Below the pieces are notes generated by a model. It was given only the letters and a program-made list of their open reading frames with translations, was not told the DNA's origin and did not search any database. Of a stretch of 64,000 nt of DNA, positions 26,860 through 37,296 are shown one piece after another. Both the position numbers and the translations under genes were made by a program. Source of the DNA: Pseudofrankia sp. DC12. GTDB lineage: Bacteria; Actinomycetota; Actinomycetes; Frankiales; Frankiaceae. How positions within the stretch are numbered: position 1 is the stretch's first letter; the number at the start of each line of letters is the position of its first letter. The stretch lies in assembly GCF_000966285.1 (NCBI RefSeq), contig NZ_KQ031391.1, positions 2,256,640-2,320,639 on the forward strand, read 5' to 3'.

Positions 26860-27702
26860 TCAGTCCACGGTGTAGCGCCGGGGAACCCAGGTCTGGCTGT
26901 CGATGGGCGGGCGCTTGTAGGCCCGCTGCTGGCGCGGTGGCAGCACCACCGGCGGGCGCTCGACCTCCTCGTAGGGCACCTGGGAGAGCAGGTGGGCGAT
27001 GAGGTTCAGCCGCGCGGTCCGCTTGTCGTCGGCGTCGACGACAAACCACGGCGCCTCGCGCAGGTCGGTGTAGGCGAACATCTCGTCCTTCGCCTCGGCG
27101 TAGTCGACCCAGTGCGCGCGCGCCTCCAGATCCATCTCCGAGAGCTTCCAGCGCTTGGCGGGATCCTTCAGCCGGGCGTGGAAACGACGGTCCTGTTCCT
27201 CATCGCTGACCGACAGCCAGTACTTCAGCAGCAGGATCCCGGACCGGGCCCAGGCCCGCTCCAGCTGCGGGCAGGTACGCAGGAAGTCCTCGTACTCCTC
27301 GGCCGTGCAGAAGCCCATCACGTGCTCGACGCCGGCGCGGTTGTACCAGCTGCGGTCGAAGAACACGATCTCGCCGGCGGCCGGAAGGTGCGCGACATAG
27401 CGCTGGAAGTACCACTGGCCGCGTTCCCGGTCCGTCGGTGTCGTGAGCGCGACGACCCGGTAGTGCCGCGGGTTCAGCCGCTCGGTGATCCGCTTGATCG
27501 TGCCGCCCTTGCCGGCGGTGTCCCGGCCTTCCAGGACCACCACGACGCGCTGACCGGAATGCACGATCCACTCCTGCATCCGCACCAGCTCGATCTGCAG
27601 CCGGGCGAGCTCCGCCTCGGCGTCCGCCTTCGACAGCCGGGCCGGCGTCCCGGCCGCCCTGCCTTCGTCGCCGCCGGTCTTTTCCGCCTTGTCCGCGCCC
27701 AA
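26860..27702 (-). CDS. ppk2: Polyphosphate kinase 2 family protein
   Basis: A 280-residue P-loop kinase using inorganic polyphosphate to phosphorylate nucleotides. Walker A EGRDTAGKGG lies at residues 58-67 and Walker B VFFDRSWYNRAG near 113-124. The lid segment RERGQWYFQRYVAHLP and the DPxKRWKLSxMDLEAR region are typical of single-domain PPK2. Whether it acts on ADP (class I) or AMP (class II) needs alignment. The best start is TTG at 27702, with GGGGAG 6 nt upstream; the much longer open frame upstream is not conserved. The neighbouring adk could convert between the AMP and ADP substrates. Confidence 0.9.
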   Translation of the reverse strand: MGADKAEKTGGDEGRAAGTPARLSKADAEAELARLQIELVRMQEWIVHSGQRVVVVLEGRDTAGKGGTIKRITERLNPRHYRVVALTTPTDRERGQWYFQRYVAHLPAAGEIVFFDRSWYNRAGVEHVMGFCTAEEYEDFLRTCPQLERAWARSGILLLKYWLSVSDEEQDRRFHARLKDPAKRWKLSEMDLEARAHWVDYAEAKDEMFAYTDLREAPWFVVDADDKRTARLNLIAHLLSQVPYEEVERPPVVLPPRQQRAYKRPPIDSQTWVPRRYTVD

Positions 27703-28242
27703 TACCGCTCCCCGGTGTCTCGAGCCGCCTTCGCCACCCGCACCCGCCGGCCGCGGCTCACCTCGGCGGCCCGGACCACACGGTCGCGGCGGCGTCCCCC
27801 CATCGTCCGCGCCGGCGGCCGCCTCGGCGCGGGAAACCCGGGGACTACGAACAGCCGTGGACAGCCACTGGAGGGCGACCGGCACACCAACCCGGTAACA
27901 GGTCGGCGGCGGGCCGGGACCCAGCGCGCCAGTCCTGGTACGACAGGCCACCAGGCCATTCGGGCCTCGCGGCCACCCGCGGCCTCTCGGCGAGGCATTC
28001 GAGACCGACCGAACAGTAGACCAGGAGCCGGCTGAAGGCGCCCGATCCGGACAGTCCAGGATGAGGTGCGGGGGAGGCAGACCCGAAGCACCCCCAGACG
28101 CGGTCCGCACGGGCACCGAAGCCCGAGGCGTGCCGGGCACCCGTCGCGCCGGCCGGAAGCGCCCCGGCGCGCACCAGGGAGCGCCCGGAGCGTAGGCATG
28201 GAACGCGGTGCGCACAGGGCACGGAGGCGAAAGGCGGAACGA
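27703..28242. other. 540-bp divergent spacer ppk2/lipoprotein
   Basis: No gene is recognised. Shadow frames from both flanking genes cross it. On the - strand TACTGT (plus-strand acagta at 28013-28018) resembles a -10 element, but it lies about 310 bp from ppk2. No confident promoter can be assigned to either gene. Confidence 0.35.
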
Positions 28243-29943
28243 GTGACCGGCACATCGAAGGCGAGCGGTACGGGCCGGCTGGCCCCCCGGGCCCGGGCCA
28301 CCTTTCGGCACCTGGGCGCGGGGCTCGCGATCGGCGCGCTGACGCTCACCGTCGCCGCCTGCGGCGGCCACAAGGGGAAGCCGGCCGGGCCGGTCGGAGT
28401 GTCCGTCACCCGCGGCCAGCAGACGTCGGTCCCGTTCAGCTCGGCCGGCGGCGACGTCATCCTGACCATGAAGACCGCCTCGCCGGAGGCGTCCTGGGGG
28501 ACGATGGGCAGCGAGTCCGCGGTCCTGTCGCTCTCCGTCGACGGCAAGTACACGTCTGACGTGGTCATCGCGACGACGTTCGCCGTCTCGCGCAGCATCG
28601 ACCTGGGCGACCTGACGGCGGGCAGCCACAACCTGCAGGTGAAGTTCGACGACGACCGCTCGCCCAGCGGCACCAAGACCGCGAACGTCACCGACCTGAA
28701 GTTCAGCACGCTGGCCGCGACCGACGACGGCTACGCCGCCTCGCAGTTCGCGCCGATCGTCTACGGCCGCAGCGGCCAGGGCGCGACGGCCGATATCAAC
28801 GGGCCGTTCCAGACCGCTGTCACCGACACGCCGATGGTCGCCTTCCACACCGAGACGCCGGCGACGACGCCCGGCAACACGATCCTGCGCTACTCCGTCG
28901 TCTACTCGAACGAGGACGGCGCCCCGTCGGTGCCGGAGATGCTGGCCCAGTGGGGCCGCAGCGCCGAGATCAACTGGGCGTACCAGGTCGAGGTCGACGG
29001 TGGCGGCAAGGCCGTCCCCGGCAGCGCCATGGTGCGCGGCCAGGACGGCTCGACCGTGCCGTACACGGGCGGCTACGAGGGCACCCACCCGGTGATCCAG
29101 ACCTGTGGCCTGACGAACGACGTGTGCGGGAAGACCGACGGCCAGATGCGCTACACACTGTCCGCGCTGGACAACATCGACCCGGAGAACGAGGCTCCGG
29201 AGCGGATCATGGATGACAATCCGTGGACGTACTGGATGATGTCGCAGGAGCTGATCCGCGAGGGCAAGACCGCCGAGGACCCGCTGGACGACCCGTCCGC
29301 CAATCCGACCAGGTCCGCCGGCGACCCGCGTTCCTACCTCTACCTGGTGCTGCGCAAGTCGACCCAGGGCGCTACGCCCAACACGGACAACGCCTGGGTC
29401 GGGGTGACGATCGGGATCAAGCTTGCCGGCGACCCGACGATCTACCGGTCCGACCTCGGGGTCGCCAAGTGGTCACTGCGCCGCGACGAGCCGGCCGCGA
29501 CCGCGATCGAACTGCCGCCGGGCACCGTCGCGGATGACATCGAGCAGATCCGGGCGGTCCGGGTGGTCGGCGCGGGCCGGGACACCAAGGCGAAGGTGCA
29601 GATCGAGTCGATCGAGCGGGCGTTCTTCCTCGACGCCGACTACCTGCCGCAGGCCTCGTTCCTGTTCAGCCCGACGCAGGCGACCCTGACGTCGGCGAAC
29701 CCGGCAGTGGTCCTGCTCGACCGCGCGAACGGCCCGATCATCCGGCCGAGCACCTCCGCCACGGCCACCGGCGGCACGGGAGCGGTGCCGTCGGCCAGCG
29801 AGACGGCGCTGGTGCCCGGGATCACCATCGGCCCGAGCCTGCGCAACCCGTTCGGCGGCTCGACGACGGCGCCGGCCACGACCCCCGCGGCCACGCCGAA
29901 GGCCTCCGTCACCGCCAAGCCGGAGTCGACGCCTACGTCCTGA
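28243..29943 (+). CDS. Large secreted lipoprotein of unknown function
   Basis: About 566 residues. A basic N-terminus and hydrophobic helix end in TVAAC-GG, with C40 as the probable lipidated cysteine. The mature part is acidic and beta-rich, with repeated GGxxxxLxVDGKYTSDVV-like strands, a TCGLTNDVCG cysteine pair, and Tyr/Trp-rich patches (NPWTYWMMSQELIREGKT). It ends in a Thr/Ala/Pro/Ser-rich tail of about 65 residues that could span the cell wall. I do not recognise the family. GTG at 28243 is used; ATG at 28198 is an in-frame alternative giving 15 more residues. It is convergent with the hypothetical at 30034, and a hairpin lies between. Confidence 0.75.
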   Translation: MTGTSKASGTGRLAPRARATFRHLGAGLAIGALTLTVAACGGHKGKPAGPVGVSVTRGQQTSVPFSSAGGDVILTMKTASPEASWGTMGSESAVLSLSVDGKYTSDVVIATTFAVSRSIDLGDLTAGSHNLQVKFDDDRSPSGTKTANVTDLKFSTLAATDDGYAASQFAPIVYGRSGQGATADINGPFQTAVTDTPMVAFHTETPATTPGNTILRYSVVYSNEDGAPSVPEMLAQWGRSAEINWAYQVEVDGGGKAVPGSAMVRGQDGSTVPYTGGYEGTHPVIQTCGLTNDVCGKTDGQMRYTLSALDNIDPENEAPERIMDDNPWTYWMMSQELIREGKTAEDPLDDPSANPTRSAGDPRSYLYLVLRKSTQGATPNTDNAWVGVTIGIKLAGDPTIYRSDLGVAKWSLRRDEPAATAIELPPGTVADDIEQIRAVRVVGAGRDTKAKVQIESIERAFFLDADYLPQASFLFSPTQATLTSANPAVVLLDRANGPIIRPSTSATATGGTGAVPSASETALVPGITIGPSLRNPFGGSTTAPATTPAATPKASVTAKPESTPTS

Positions 29944-29957
29944 CGTGGCAGGGGAGG

Positions 29958-29993
29958 CGGGCTGGCCGGCCCTGGAGTCGCGCGGCCAGCCGG
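29958..29993. terminator. Hairpin between convergent genes
   Basis: Arms 29958-29968 and 29983-29993 pair over 10 of 11 positions. It lies between the stops of the lipoprotein gene and the membrane protein gene at 30034. Confidence 0.5.
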
Positions 29994-30033
29994 GCGGCCC
30001 GTCGCGGAGGTCTTCTTGGTCGAGCGGGGCGTG

Positions 30034-30705
30034 TCAGCCAGCCGGGCTCGCGACGGCGAGGCCCGCCGGACCCGCGCCCGCGGCGATCGTGCCGGCCTGC
30101 GCCACCTCGACGGTAGCCGCCGTGGCGGGCCGCACCGACGCCCAGGCGGTGTCGGCCGAGTCGAGGGAGCTGCTCGTGTTCGACCGCAGCGTCTCAGGGG
30201 CGACCTGCGTCCCGTCGAACAGCTGGGCGCACCAGCGCGCCGCCTGCTGGTAGTCGGCCAGGCCCTTCGTCCACGCCTGGCCGACATCGCCGTCCGGTAC
30301 GTCGCCGACGTGCTGCGCGTCTACAGCCCGTGAGTCCAGCAGCACGCAGGCCGGCTGCAGCGCCATCCCGTCGAGATCGGCGATCGCCTTGCGGACGGCG
30401 GCCTCCGCGGACGTGACGTCCCCACGCGGACCGGCGATCGCCGCGTAGAAGCCGGTGAGGTCCGGCACCGGCGACGTCGTGACAGCTGCCGGTTGCGAGC
30501 CCGCGGCGACGGGCGCGCCCGCGACGCCGGCGGCCAGCACTGGCCGCGGGGCACCGTCCGGGCTCCCACCACCGGTCGGCCCGAACACCCAGACCACCGC
30601 GCCGACCACGATCACCCCGGCGCCCCCGAGGATCACCAGCCCGCGACGCCGTTCGGAGCCACTGAGCTCCTCCCAGGTCCGATACTCCTTGCCCCGACCC
30701 GCCAC
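30034..30705 (-). CDS. Single-pass membrane protein of unknown function
   Basis: A 223-residue protein with a 23-residue charged cytosolic N-terminus (GKEYRTWEELSGSERRR), one membrane helix at about residues 24-42, a Pro/Ala/Gly linker and an external domain. The external domain has two cysteines (ALQPACVLL and ARWCAQLF) and a helical pattern. The family is not recognised. GTG at 30705 has AGGGGAG about 6 nt upstream. Bias and length support a real gene. It is convergent with the large lipoprotein gene, and both are envelope proteins. Confidence 0.68.
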   Translation of the reverse strand: MAGRGKEYRTWEELSGSERRRGLVILGGAGVIVVGAVVWVFGPTGGGSPDGAPRPVLAAGVAGAPVAAGSQPAAVTTSPVPDLTGFYAAIAGPRGDVTSAEAAVRKAIADLDGMALQPACVLLDSRAVDAQHVGDVPDGDVGQAWTKGLADYQQAARWCAQLFDGTQVAPETLRSNTSSSLDSADTAWASVRPATAATVEVAQAGTIAAGAGPAGLAVASPAG

Positions 30706-30962
30706 CCCGGCTCCCCTGGCTCTCTGTCGTGTCCTTCTCCGCGTCGGCCGGGGGCCAGCCCCGGGCGGCGGGCGCGATCAGGTCATCGATCGCGCCGCCC
30801 CCGGCCCAGGGGGCCGCCACAAGGACAGACGCACAGCTTCGGAATCACGTTGTCCCAACCAGCGGTGTTTCGTCCCCTTCGCGGCCCGGAGTTTTCTCAC
30901 CGTTCCAGGGTTCGTGGGCTCCGGTGGTCTGACGTAGGGGAAGAGATGCCATCTGGCCACCT

Positions 30963-30988
30963 CGCGGCCCTCCCCGGCGAGGGCCGCG
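30963..30988 (-). terminator. Hairpin downstream of truncated aldolase gene
   Basis: A perfect 10-bp stem (30963-30972 with 30979-30988) and 6-nt loop begin 12 nt after the stop of the aldolase fragment. The gap 30706-30962 holds no gene. Confidence 0.6.
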
Positions 30989-30999
30989 CGTGCGGTCGC

Positions 31000-31272
31000 T
31001 CAGTCGAGCAGGTCAGGCTCCCGGCGGACGATCCGGTCGTAGAGCGGCTGGAAGTTCAGCCAGCCGGTCAGCGGGTTGCCGTTGAGCTGGCAGGTCAGCT
31101 TGGCCTCATCGTGCGGGATGTGAGTGACGGTTCCCGCCGCCTTCGCCAGCAGCTGCACCTGCGCCGACCGCTCCGCCGCGATGAACCAGTACGCCGCCGC
31201 GTCGACGCTGTCCGCGACGGTCAGCATGCCGTGGTTGGCCAGGATGACGGCCTTGTGGCTCTGATCTTCCAC
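31000..31272 (-). pseudogene. C-terminal fragment of a class II aldolase/adducin family protein
   Basis: A 90-codon frame beginning at GTG 31272. Its sequence matches the last third of class II aldolase/adducin proteins: KAVILANHGMLTVADSVDAAAYWF, then ERSAQVQLLAKAAG, ending in WLNFQPLYDRIV. The N-terminal two thirds, with the metal-binding His residues and the catalytic Glu, are absent, and no matching frame continues upstream towards msrA. It keeps an intact stop and a downstream hairpin, so it looks like the remnant of a deleted gene rather than a sequencing slip. Expression as a short protein cannot be excluded. Confidence 0.7.
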
Positions 31273-31447
31273 GGCAAGCTAGCCATGATCTCATGATTCG
31301 CACCGCCAGGCCACGGTGCTGGCCGCCCTCACCGACCCCGACGAACGCACTGGCGAGCTCTTACTACGGGTTGTTCGAGGTCGCTGTGACGACCTCAGGC
31401 AACCCCCGGCCGTCGGTCAGGTCAGGCTCGGCTGGCTCGCTGCCCGT

Positions 31448-32107
31448 TCAGCCCTCGGCCGCCGCGAGGCCGACCGGGCAGCTGACACCCGTGCCGCCGA
31501 GGCCGCAGTAGCCGTTCGGGACCTTGTGCAGGTACTGCTGGTGGTAGTCCTCGGCGTAGTAGAACGGGCCGGCGGGCGCGAGCTCGGTGGTGATCTCGCC
31601 GTGGCCGGCGGCCGTCAGCCGCTGCTGGTAGGCCTCGCGGCTACGCGCGGCCGCGGCGGCCTGCTCGTCGGAGCAGGTGTAGATCGCCGAGCGGTACTGG
31701 CTGCCGACGTCGTTGCCCTGGCGCATCCCCTGGGTCGGGTCGTGGGACTCCCAGAAGACCGACAGCAGCTTGTCGTAGGAGACCTGGCTCGGGTCGTAGA
31801 CGACCTGGACGGCCTCGGTGTGCCCGGTGAGGCCGGAGCAGGTCTCCTCGTAGGTGGGGTTCGGCGAGAAGCCGCCGGCGTAGCCGACGGCGGTGGAGTA
31901 GACGCCCGGGGTCTCCCAGAACTTGCGCTCCGCGCCCCAGAAACAGCCGAGGCCGAACAGGGCGACCGCCAGGCCCGCGGGGAACGGGCCCTCGATCGGA
32001 GTGCCGAGCACCGCGTGCCGCTCCGGTACGCCGTAGAGCCGCCGCTCGTGCCCGGGCAGCGCCTGCTCGGCTGTGACCATGGTCGCCGCGCGCCGTCCGA
32101 ACAGCAT
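31448..32107 (-). CDS. msrA: Peptide-methionine (S)-S-oxide reductase
   Basis: A 219-residue MsrA that repairs oxidised methionine. The catalytic GCFWG is at residues 54-58 (Cys55). The E. coli-like N-terminal extension (MLFGRR...[20 protein letters not shown]) and C-terminal resolving-cysteine region ([14 protein letters not shown]) place it with the long MsrA type. ATG at 32107 has GGAGGTGG 6 nt upstream; the longer frame upstream is not used. It lies downstream of phoH on the same strand but is separated from it by a strong 15-bp terminator, so it is probably transcribed on its own. Confidence 0.95.
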   Translation of the reverse strand: MLFGRRAATMVTAEQALPGHERRLYGVPERHAVLGTPIEGPFPAGLAVALFGLGCFWGAERKFWETPGVYSTAVGYAGGFSPNPTYEETCSGLTGHTEAVQVVYDPSQVSYDKLLSVFWESHDPTQGMRQGNDVGSQYRSAIYTCSDEQAAAAARSREAYQQRLTAAGHGEITTELAPAGPFYYAEDYHQQYLHKVPNGYCGLGGTGVSCPVGLAAAEG

Positions 32108-32181
32108 GTGAACCACCTCCGGTAGCCGGCCCGCCCCCGGCCAGAATGTCAAGGGCGAGATCCACCCCGCACAACAGCGCG

Positions 32182-32224
32182 AAGGGGTGGTCCGTTCCCT
32201 CGGAAAGGAAACGGACCACCCCTT
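32182..32224 (-). terminator. Terminator between phoH and msrA
   Basis: A perfect 15-bp stem (32182-32196 with 32210-32224) with a 13-nt loop starts 17 nt past the phoH stop. On the - strand the descending arm ends in CCCCTT. Confidence 0.8.
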
Positions 32225-32241
32225 GGACGCGTGCCCCTCGC

Positions 32242-33534
32242 CTAAAGGACGAGGTCCTCCAGCATCGTCGTCACCAGGGCCGCGATCGGGGACCGCTCGG
32301 ATCGGGTGAGGGTGATGTGCGCGAACAGCGGGTGGCCCTTGAGCGTCTCGATCACCGACGCGACGCCGTCATGCCGGCCGACCCGCAGGTTGTCCCGCTG
32401 CGCCACGTCATGCGTGAGCACCACCCGCGACCCGGCACCGAGCCGGGACAGCACGGTCAGCAGTACGCCGCGTTCCAGCGACTGCGCCTCGTCGACGATC
32501 ACGAAGGAGTCGTGCAGCGACCGGCCGCGGATGTGCGTCAGTGGCAGGACCTCCAGCATCCCCCGCTCGGCGACGTGGTCGATGACGTCCTCGGAGACCA
32601 GCGCGCCCAGCGTGTCGTAGACAGCCTGCGCCCAGGGCGCCATCTTCTCGTTCTCGCTGCCGGGCAGGTAGCCGAGGTCCTGGCCGCCGACGGCGTAGAG
32701 CGGGCGGAAGACCACGACCTTGCGGTGCGCCCGGCGCTCCATCACCGCCTCCAGGCCCGCACACAGCGCCAGCGCCGACTTTCCGGTGCCGGCCCGGCCA
32801 CCGAGCGAGACGATCCCGATCTCCGGGTCGGCCAGCAGGTCAAGCGCGACCCGCTGCTCGGCGCTGCGGCCGTGCAGCCCGAAGGCCTCCCGGTCGCCGC
32901 GTACCAGCCGGACCGTCTTGTCCGCGCAGATCCGGCCGAGCGCTGAGGCGCTGCCGCCGGACGACGTCAGCACAAGGCCCGTGTGGCACGGCAGCTCGGC
33001 CGCTTCCGCGAGCATGAGGTGCTCGCCGGCGTACAGCCTGTCGAGCTCCTCCTGGCGCACGCCGAGCTCCGCCATGCCGCCCCAGCCGGTGTCCACGGGC
33101 TGCAGCGCCCGGTACTCCTCGGCCTGCAGGCCGACCACGGAGGCCTTCACCCGCAGCGGCATGTCCTTGGTGACCAGGACCACGTCGTCGCCCTCAGCCG
33201 CGAGGTTGAGCGCGACGGACAGGATCCGGGAGTCGTTGTCGCCGACTCGGAACCCCGGTGGCAGCACCGTCGGGTCGGTGTGGTTCAGTTCCACCCGCAG
33301 AGTTCCGCCGCCTTCCAGCGGCAGCGGCTGATCGAGACGCCCGTGCCGGATGCGCAGGTCGTCCAGGATGCGCAGGGCCTCCCGGGCGAACCAGCCCAGC
33401 TCGGGGTGGTTTCTCTTTGCCTCCAGCTCCCCTATTACAACCAGGGGGAGCACGACGTTGTGCTCCGCGAATCGCAGCAGCGCGCGAGGGTCAGACAGCA
33501 GCACGCTTGTGTCGACGACATGCGTTCGTGGCAC
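32242..33534 (-). CDS. PhoH family protein with N-terminal PIN domain
   Basis: A 430-residue PIN-PhoH fusion (PhoH2 type). The PIN domain (about 1-150) opens with [13 protein letters not shown] and carries the acidic residues expected for RNA cleavage (DTS, E at [15 protein letters not shown]). The PhoH ATPase follows, with Walker [11 protein letters not shown] near 250 and Walker B FVIVDEAQ. PhoH2 proteins have been described as RNA helicase/RNase enzymes in mycobacteria. The start is GTG at 33534, preceded by GCGGGTGGGCGT. A strong terminator follows. Its position near fumC, DUF255 and trhA matches the M. tuberculosis phoH2 neighbourhood. Confidence 0.92.
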   Translation of the reverse strand: MPRTHVVDTSVLLSDPRALLRFAEHNVVLPLVVIGELEAKRNHPELGWFAREALRILDDLRIRHGRLDQPLPLEGGGTLRVELNHTDPTVLPPGFRVGDNDSRILSVALNLAAEGDDVVLVTKDMPLRVKASVVGLQAEEYRALQPVDTGWGGMAELGVRQEELDRLYAGEHLMLAEAAELPCHTGLVLTSSGGSASALGRICADKTVRLVRGDREAFGLHGRSAEQRVALDLLADPEIGIVSLGGRAGTGKSALALCAGLEAVMERRAHRKVVVFRPLYAVGGQDLGYLPGSENEKMAPWAQAVYDTLGALVSEDVIDHVAERGMLEVLPLTHIRGRSLHDSFVIVDEAQSLERGVLLTVLSRLGAGSRVVLTHDVAQRDNLRVGRHDGVASVIETLKGHPLFAHITLTRSERSPIAALVTTMLEDLVL

Positions 33535-34005
33535 ACGCCCACCCGCTTACTCGGAGTTGTCCGGGACATGGCCCCACAGGGGCCGGGTCCCGGCCTCCTG
33601 GCGTTGTCGCGAAAGCGGCACCGAGGGGCCTCCCAGCGGTCCAGCCCTACGCCGGACCACGATTTGAGACGTCGAGGCATCACGGTAGCCGCAGGTAGGT
33701 GGGTTGGCGACCCACTTCACCGAACACGTGGCGAACGTACGTCAACGCCTTCCGTGACCGGGATAGGCACCAGGCCCCCGTCCGGCCCGCTTCGGACCCA
33801 GATTGTCACGGTACGCAGCCGTAGTGAACGCACCCGTCGTGGGGCTGGCCGCCAGCCGAGCAGGTCGACCGCGCGATCGTCACCGTGAGTTCCGCCACCC
33901 GACGATCACGCAGAGATCGCGGCGCGCTCACGCGGGGACCAGCAGCGACACCACCGGGCCGGCCTCCGGACCCGGCGGGGCGGTGGGCGCGATCACGCCC
34001 AGCGA
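33535..34005. other. 471-bp spacer upstream of phoH
   Basis: No gene or clear repeat is recognised. The stretch must contain the leftward promoter of phoH and the 3' end of the DUF255 transcript. A short inverted repeat near 33984-34001 (6-bp arms) could be a weak terminator. Confidence 0.35.
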
Positions 34006-36036
<2,031 letters not shown>

Positions 36037-36194
36037 GGGGCACTCCTTCTCGTGTCACAAAGCCGGTCCGCGTCCTTTGACGCTATGGGGCGGCCGAAGC
36101 CTCCCGCCGGCGGCGCCCGGCAGCCAGCCCCGTCCGGTACCCGCGCGGCTCCTGGCCCCGGCGGCAGCGGGACGTCACACGGCGGTCGCCGAGG

Positions 36195-36935
36195 TCAGCG
36201 GTAGACGGCGAGCATCAGCGCGATGTAGTGGCAGCAGGCGGCGATGAGCGTGAACGCGTGGAACACCTCGTGGTAGCCGAAGACCCGGGGCGCGGGGTCG
36301 GGCCGGCGCATGGCGTAGACGATCGCGCCGACGCTGTAGCAGACGCCGCCGGCGAGCAGCAGCGTCAGCGTCGCGACCCCGGCGGTGTGGGCGACCTCCG
36401 GGAAGACGAACACCCCCACCCAGCCGAGCGCGATGTACAACGGTACGAACAGATACCGCGGCGAGTGCAGCCACAGCATCCGCAGCAGCACGCCGAGCGC
36501 GGCCCCGCTCCAGACCACGATCAGGACCGGCTGGGCGATGTGGCGCGGCATCGCCAGCAGCGCGAAGGGGGTGTAGGTGCCGGCGATGAAAACGAAGATC
36601 ATCGAATGGTCGAGGCGCTTCATCAGCGCCCGCGCCCGGGCGGTGGACCACAGGGTCCGGTGGTAGAGGGCGCTAGTCCCGAAGAGTGCCGTAATACTGA
36701 TCGCGTAAACCCCGACGGCGAGCCGGGCCCCGAGTGTCGTCGGCAGCGCCACAGCCACCACGCCAAGTGCCACACTTACCGGAAAAGCTCCGGCATGTAG
36801 CCATCCCCGCATGCGTGGTCGCACCAGGTCACGCGGGTGGGCTCGGCTGTCGGCTGTGTCGCCATCAGGGCGGTTGTCGCCAGAGTCCGGTTGCGGACCG
36901 GCGGCGTGGGGTTGCGTCGCTCCGTGAGTGACCAC
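36195..36935 (-). CDS. trhA: Hemolysin III family/TrhA membrane protein
   Basis: A 246-residue seven-helix membrane protein of the PAQR/hemolysin III family, linked to membrane energetics homeostasis in other bacteria. The conserved metal-site positions are visible in SALYHRTLW, DHSMIFVFIAGTYTPF and the C-terminal GYHEVFHAFTLIAACCHY. The first 45 residues are hydrophilic. The open frame reaches 37205, but GTG at 36935 is preferred because TATCGT lies exactly 6 nt upstream (leaderless start). The gene is divergent from pckG; the shared 361-bp spacer contains a large inverted repeat. Confidence 0.9.
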   Translation of the reverse strand: MVTHGATQPHAAGPQPDSGDNRPDGDTADSRAHPRDLVRPRMRGWLHAGAFPVSVALGVVAVALPTTLGARLAVGVYAISITALFGTSALYHRTLWSTARARALMKRLDHSMIFVFIAGTYTPFALLAMPRHIAQPVLIVVWSGAALGVLLRMLWLHSPRYLFVPLYIALGWVGVFVFPEVAHTAGVATLTLLLAGGVCYSVGAIVYAMRRPDPAPRVFGYHEVFHAFTLIAACCHYIALMLAVYR

Positions 36936-37036
36936 GTCAGAACGATAACCGCGCGGCCCTCCGGAGCGTCGCACGCCCCGGCGTGCCAGCGGGTCCGAAC
37001 GATCCCGATGCGTGATGGAACCAACGTTTCCGCCCC

Positions 37037-37075
37037 ACTGTACCGCGCGACTGCGCACGGAAAGAGCGGTACAGT
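37037..37075. promoter_or_regulatory. Inverted repeat with TACAGT at both ends between trhA and pckG
   Basis: Perfect 10-bp arms at 37037-37046 and 37066-37075 flank a 19-nt centre. Read outward, each arm contains GCGGTACAGT, so each side carries a TACAGT -10-like hexamer pointing outward. This may be a divergent promoter pair or an operator overlapping them. Further tgtac/gtact words follow towards pckG (37110-37180), which begins at 37297. Confidence 0.5.
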
Positions 37076-37296
37076 CTAATGATCCTGAACGCGGCCTCGA
37101 ACGTACCCCTTGTACGAGCGGACACTGTTGTACTGGCGCCGTACTGGCGGACACAGCACTGGCGGTCAGCGCCGGCTCACCGGTGGATTGTGACCACCTG
37201 TACACGGGGGCGTTCGGGTGCGCAAGCTACACGCAAGCTGCACCTGTATACCGAGGCGAGAACGCGGCAGGTTCGACGCGACCGGAGGTGTGAGCT

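Noticed and set aside
31273-31447. Possible transposase fragment next to the truncated aldolase gene
   Set aside because: A frame reading TVLAALTDPDERTGELLLRVVR exists on the + strand, but it matches no family I can name and has no inverted repeats around it.
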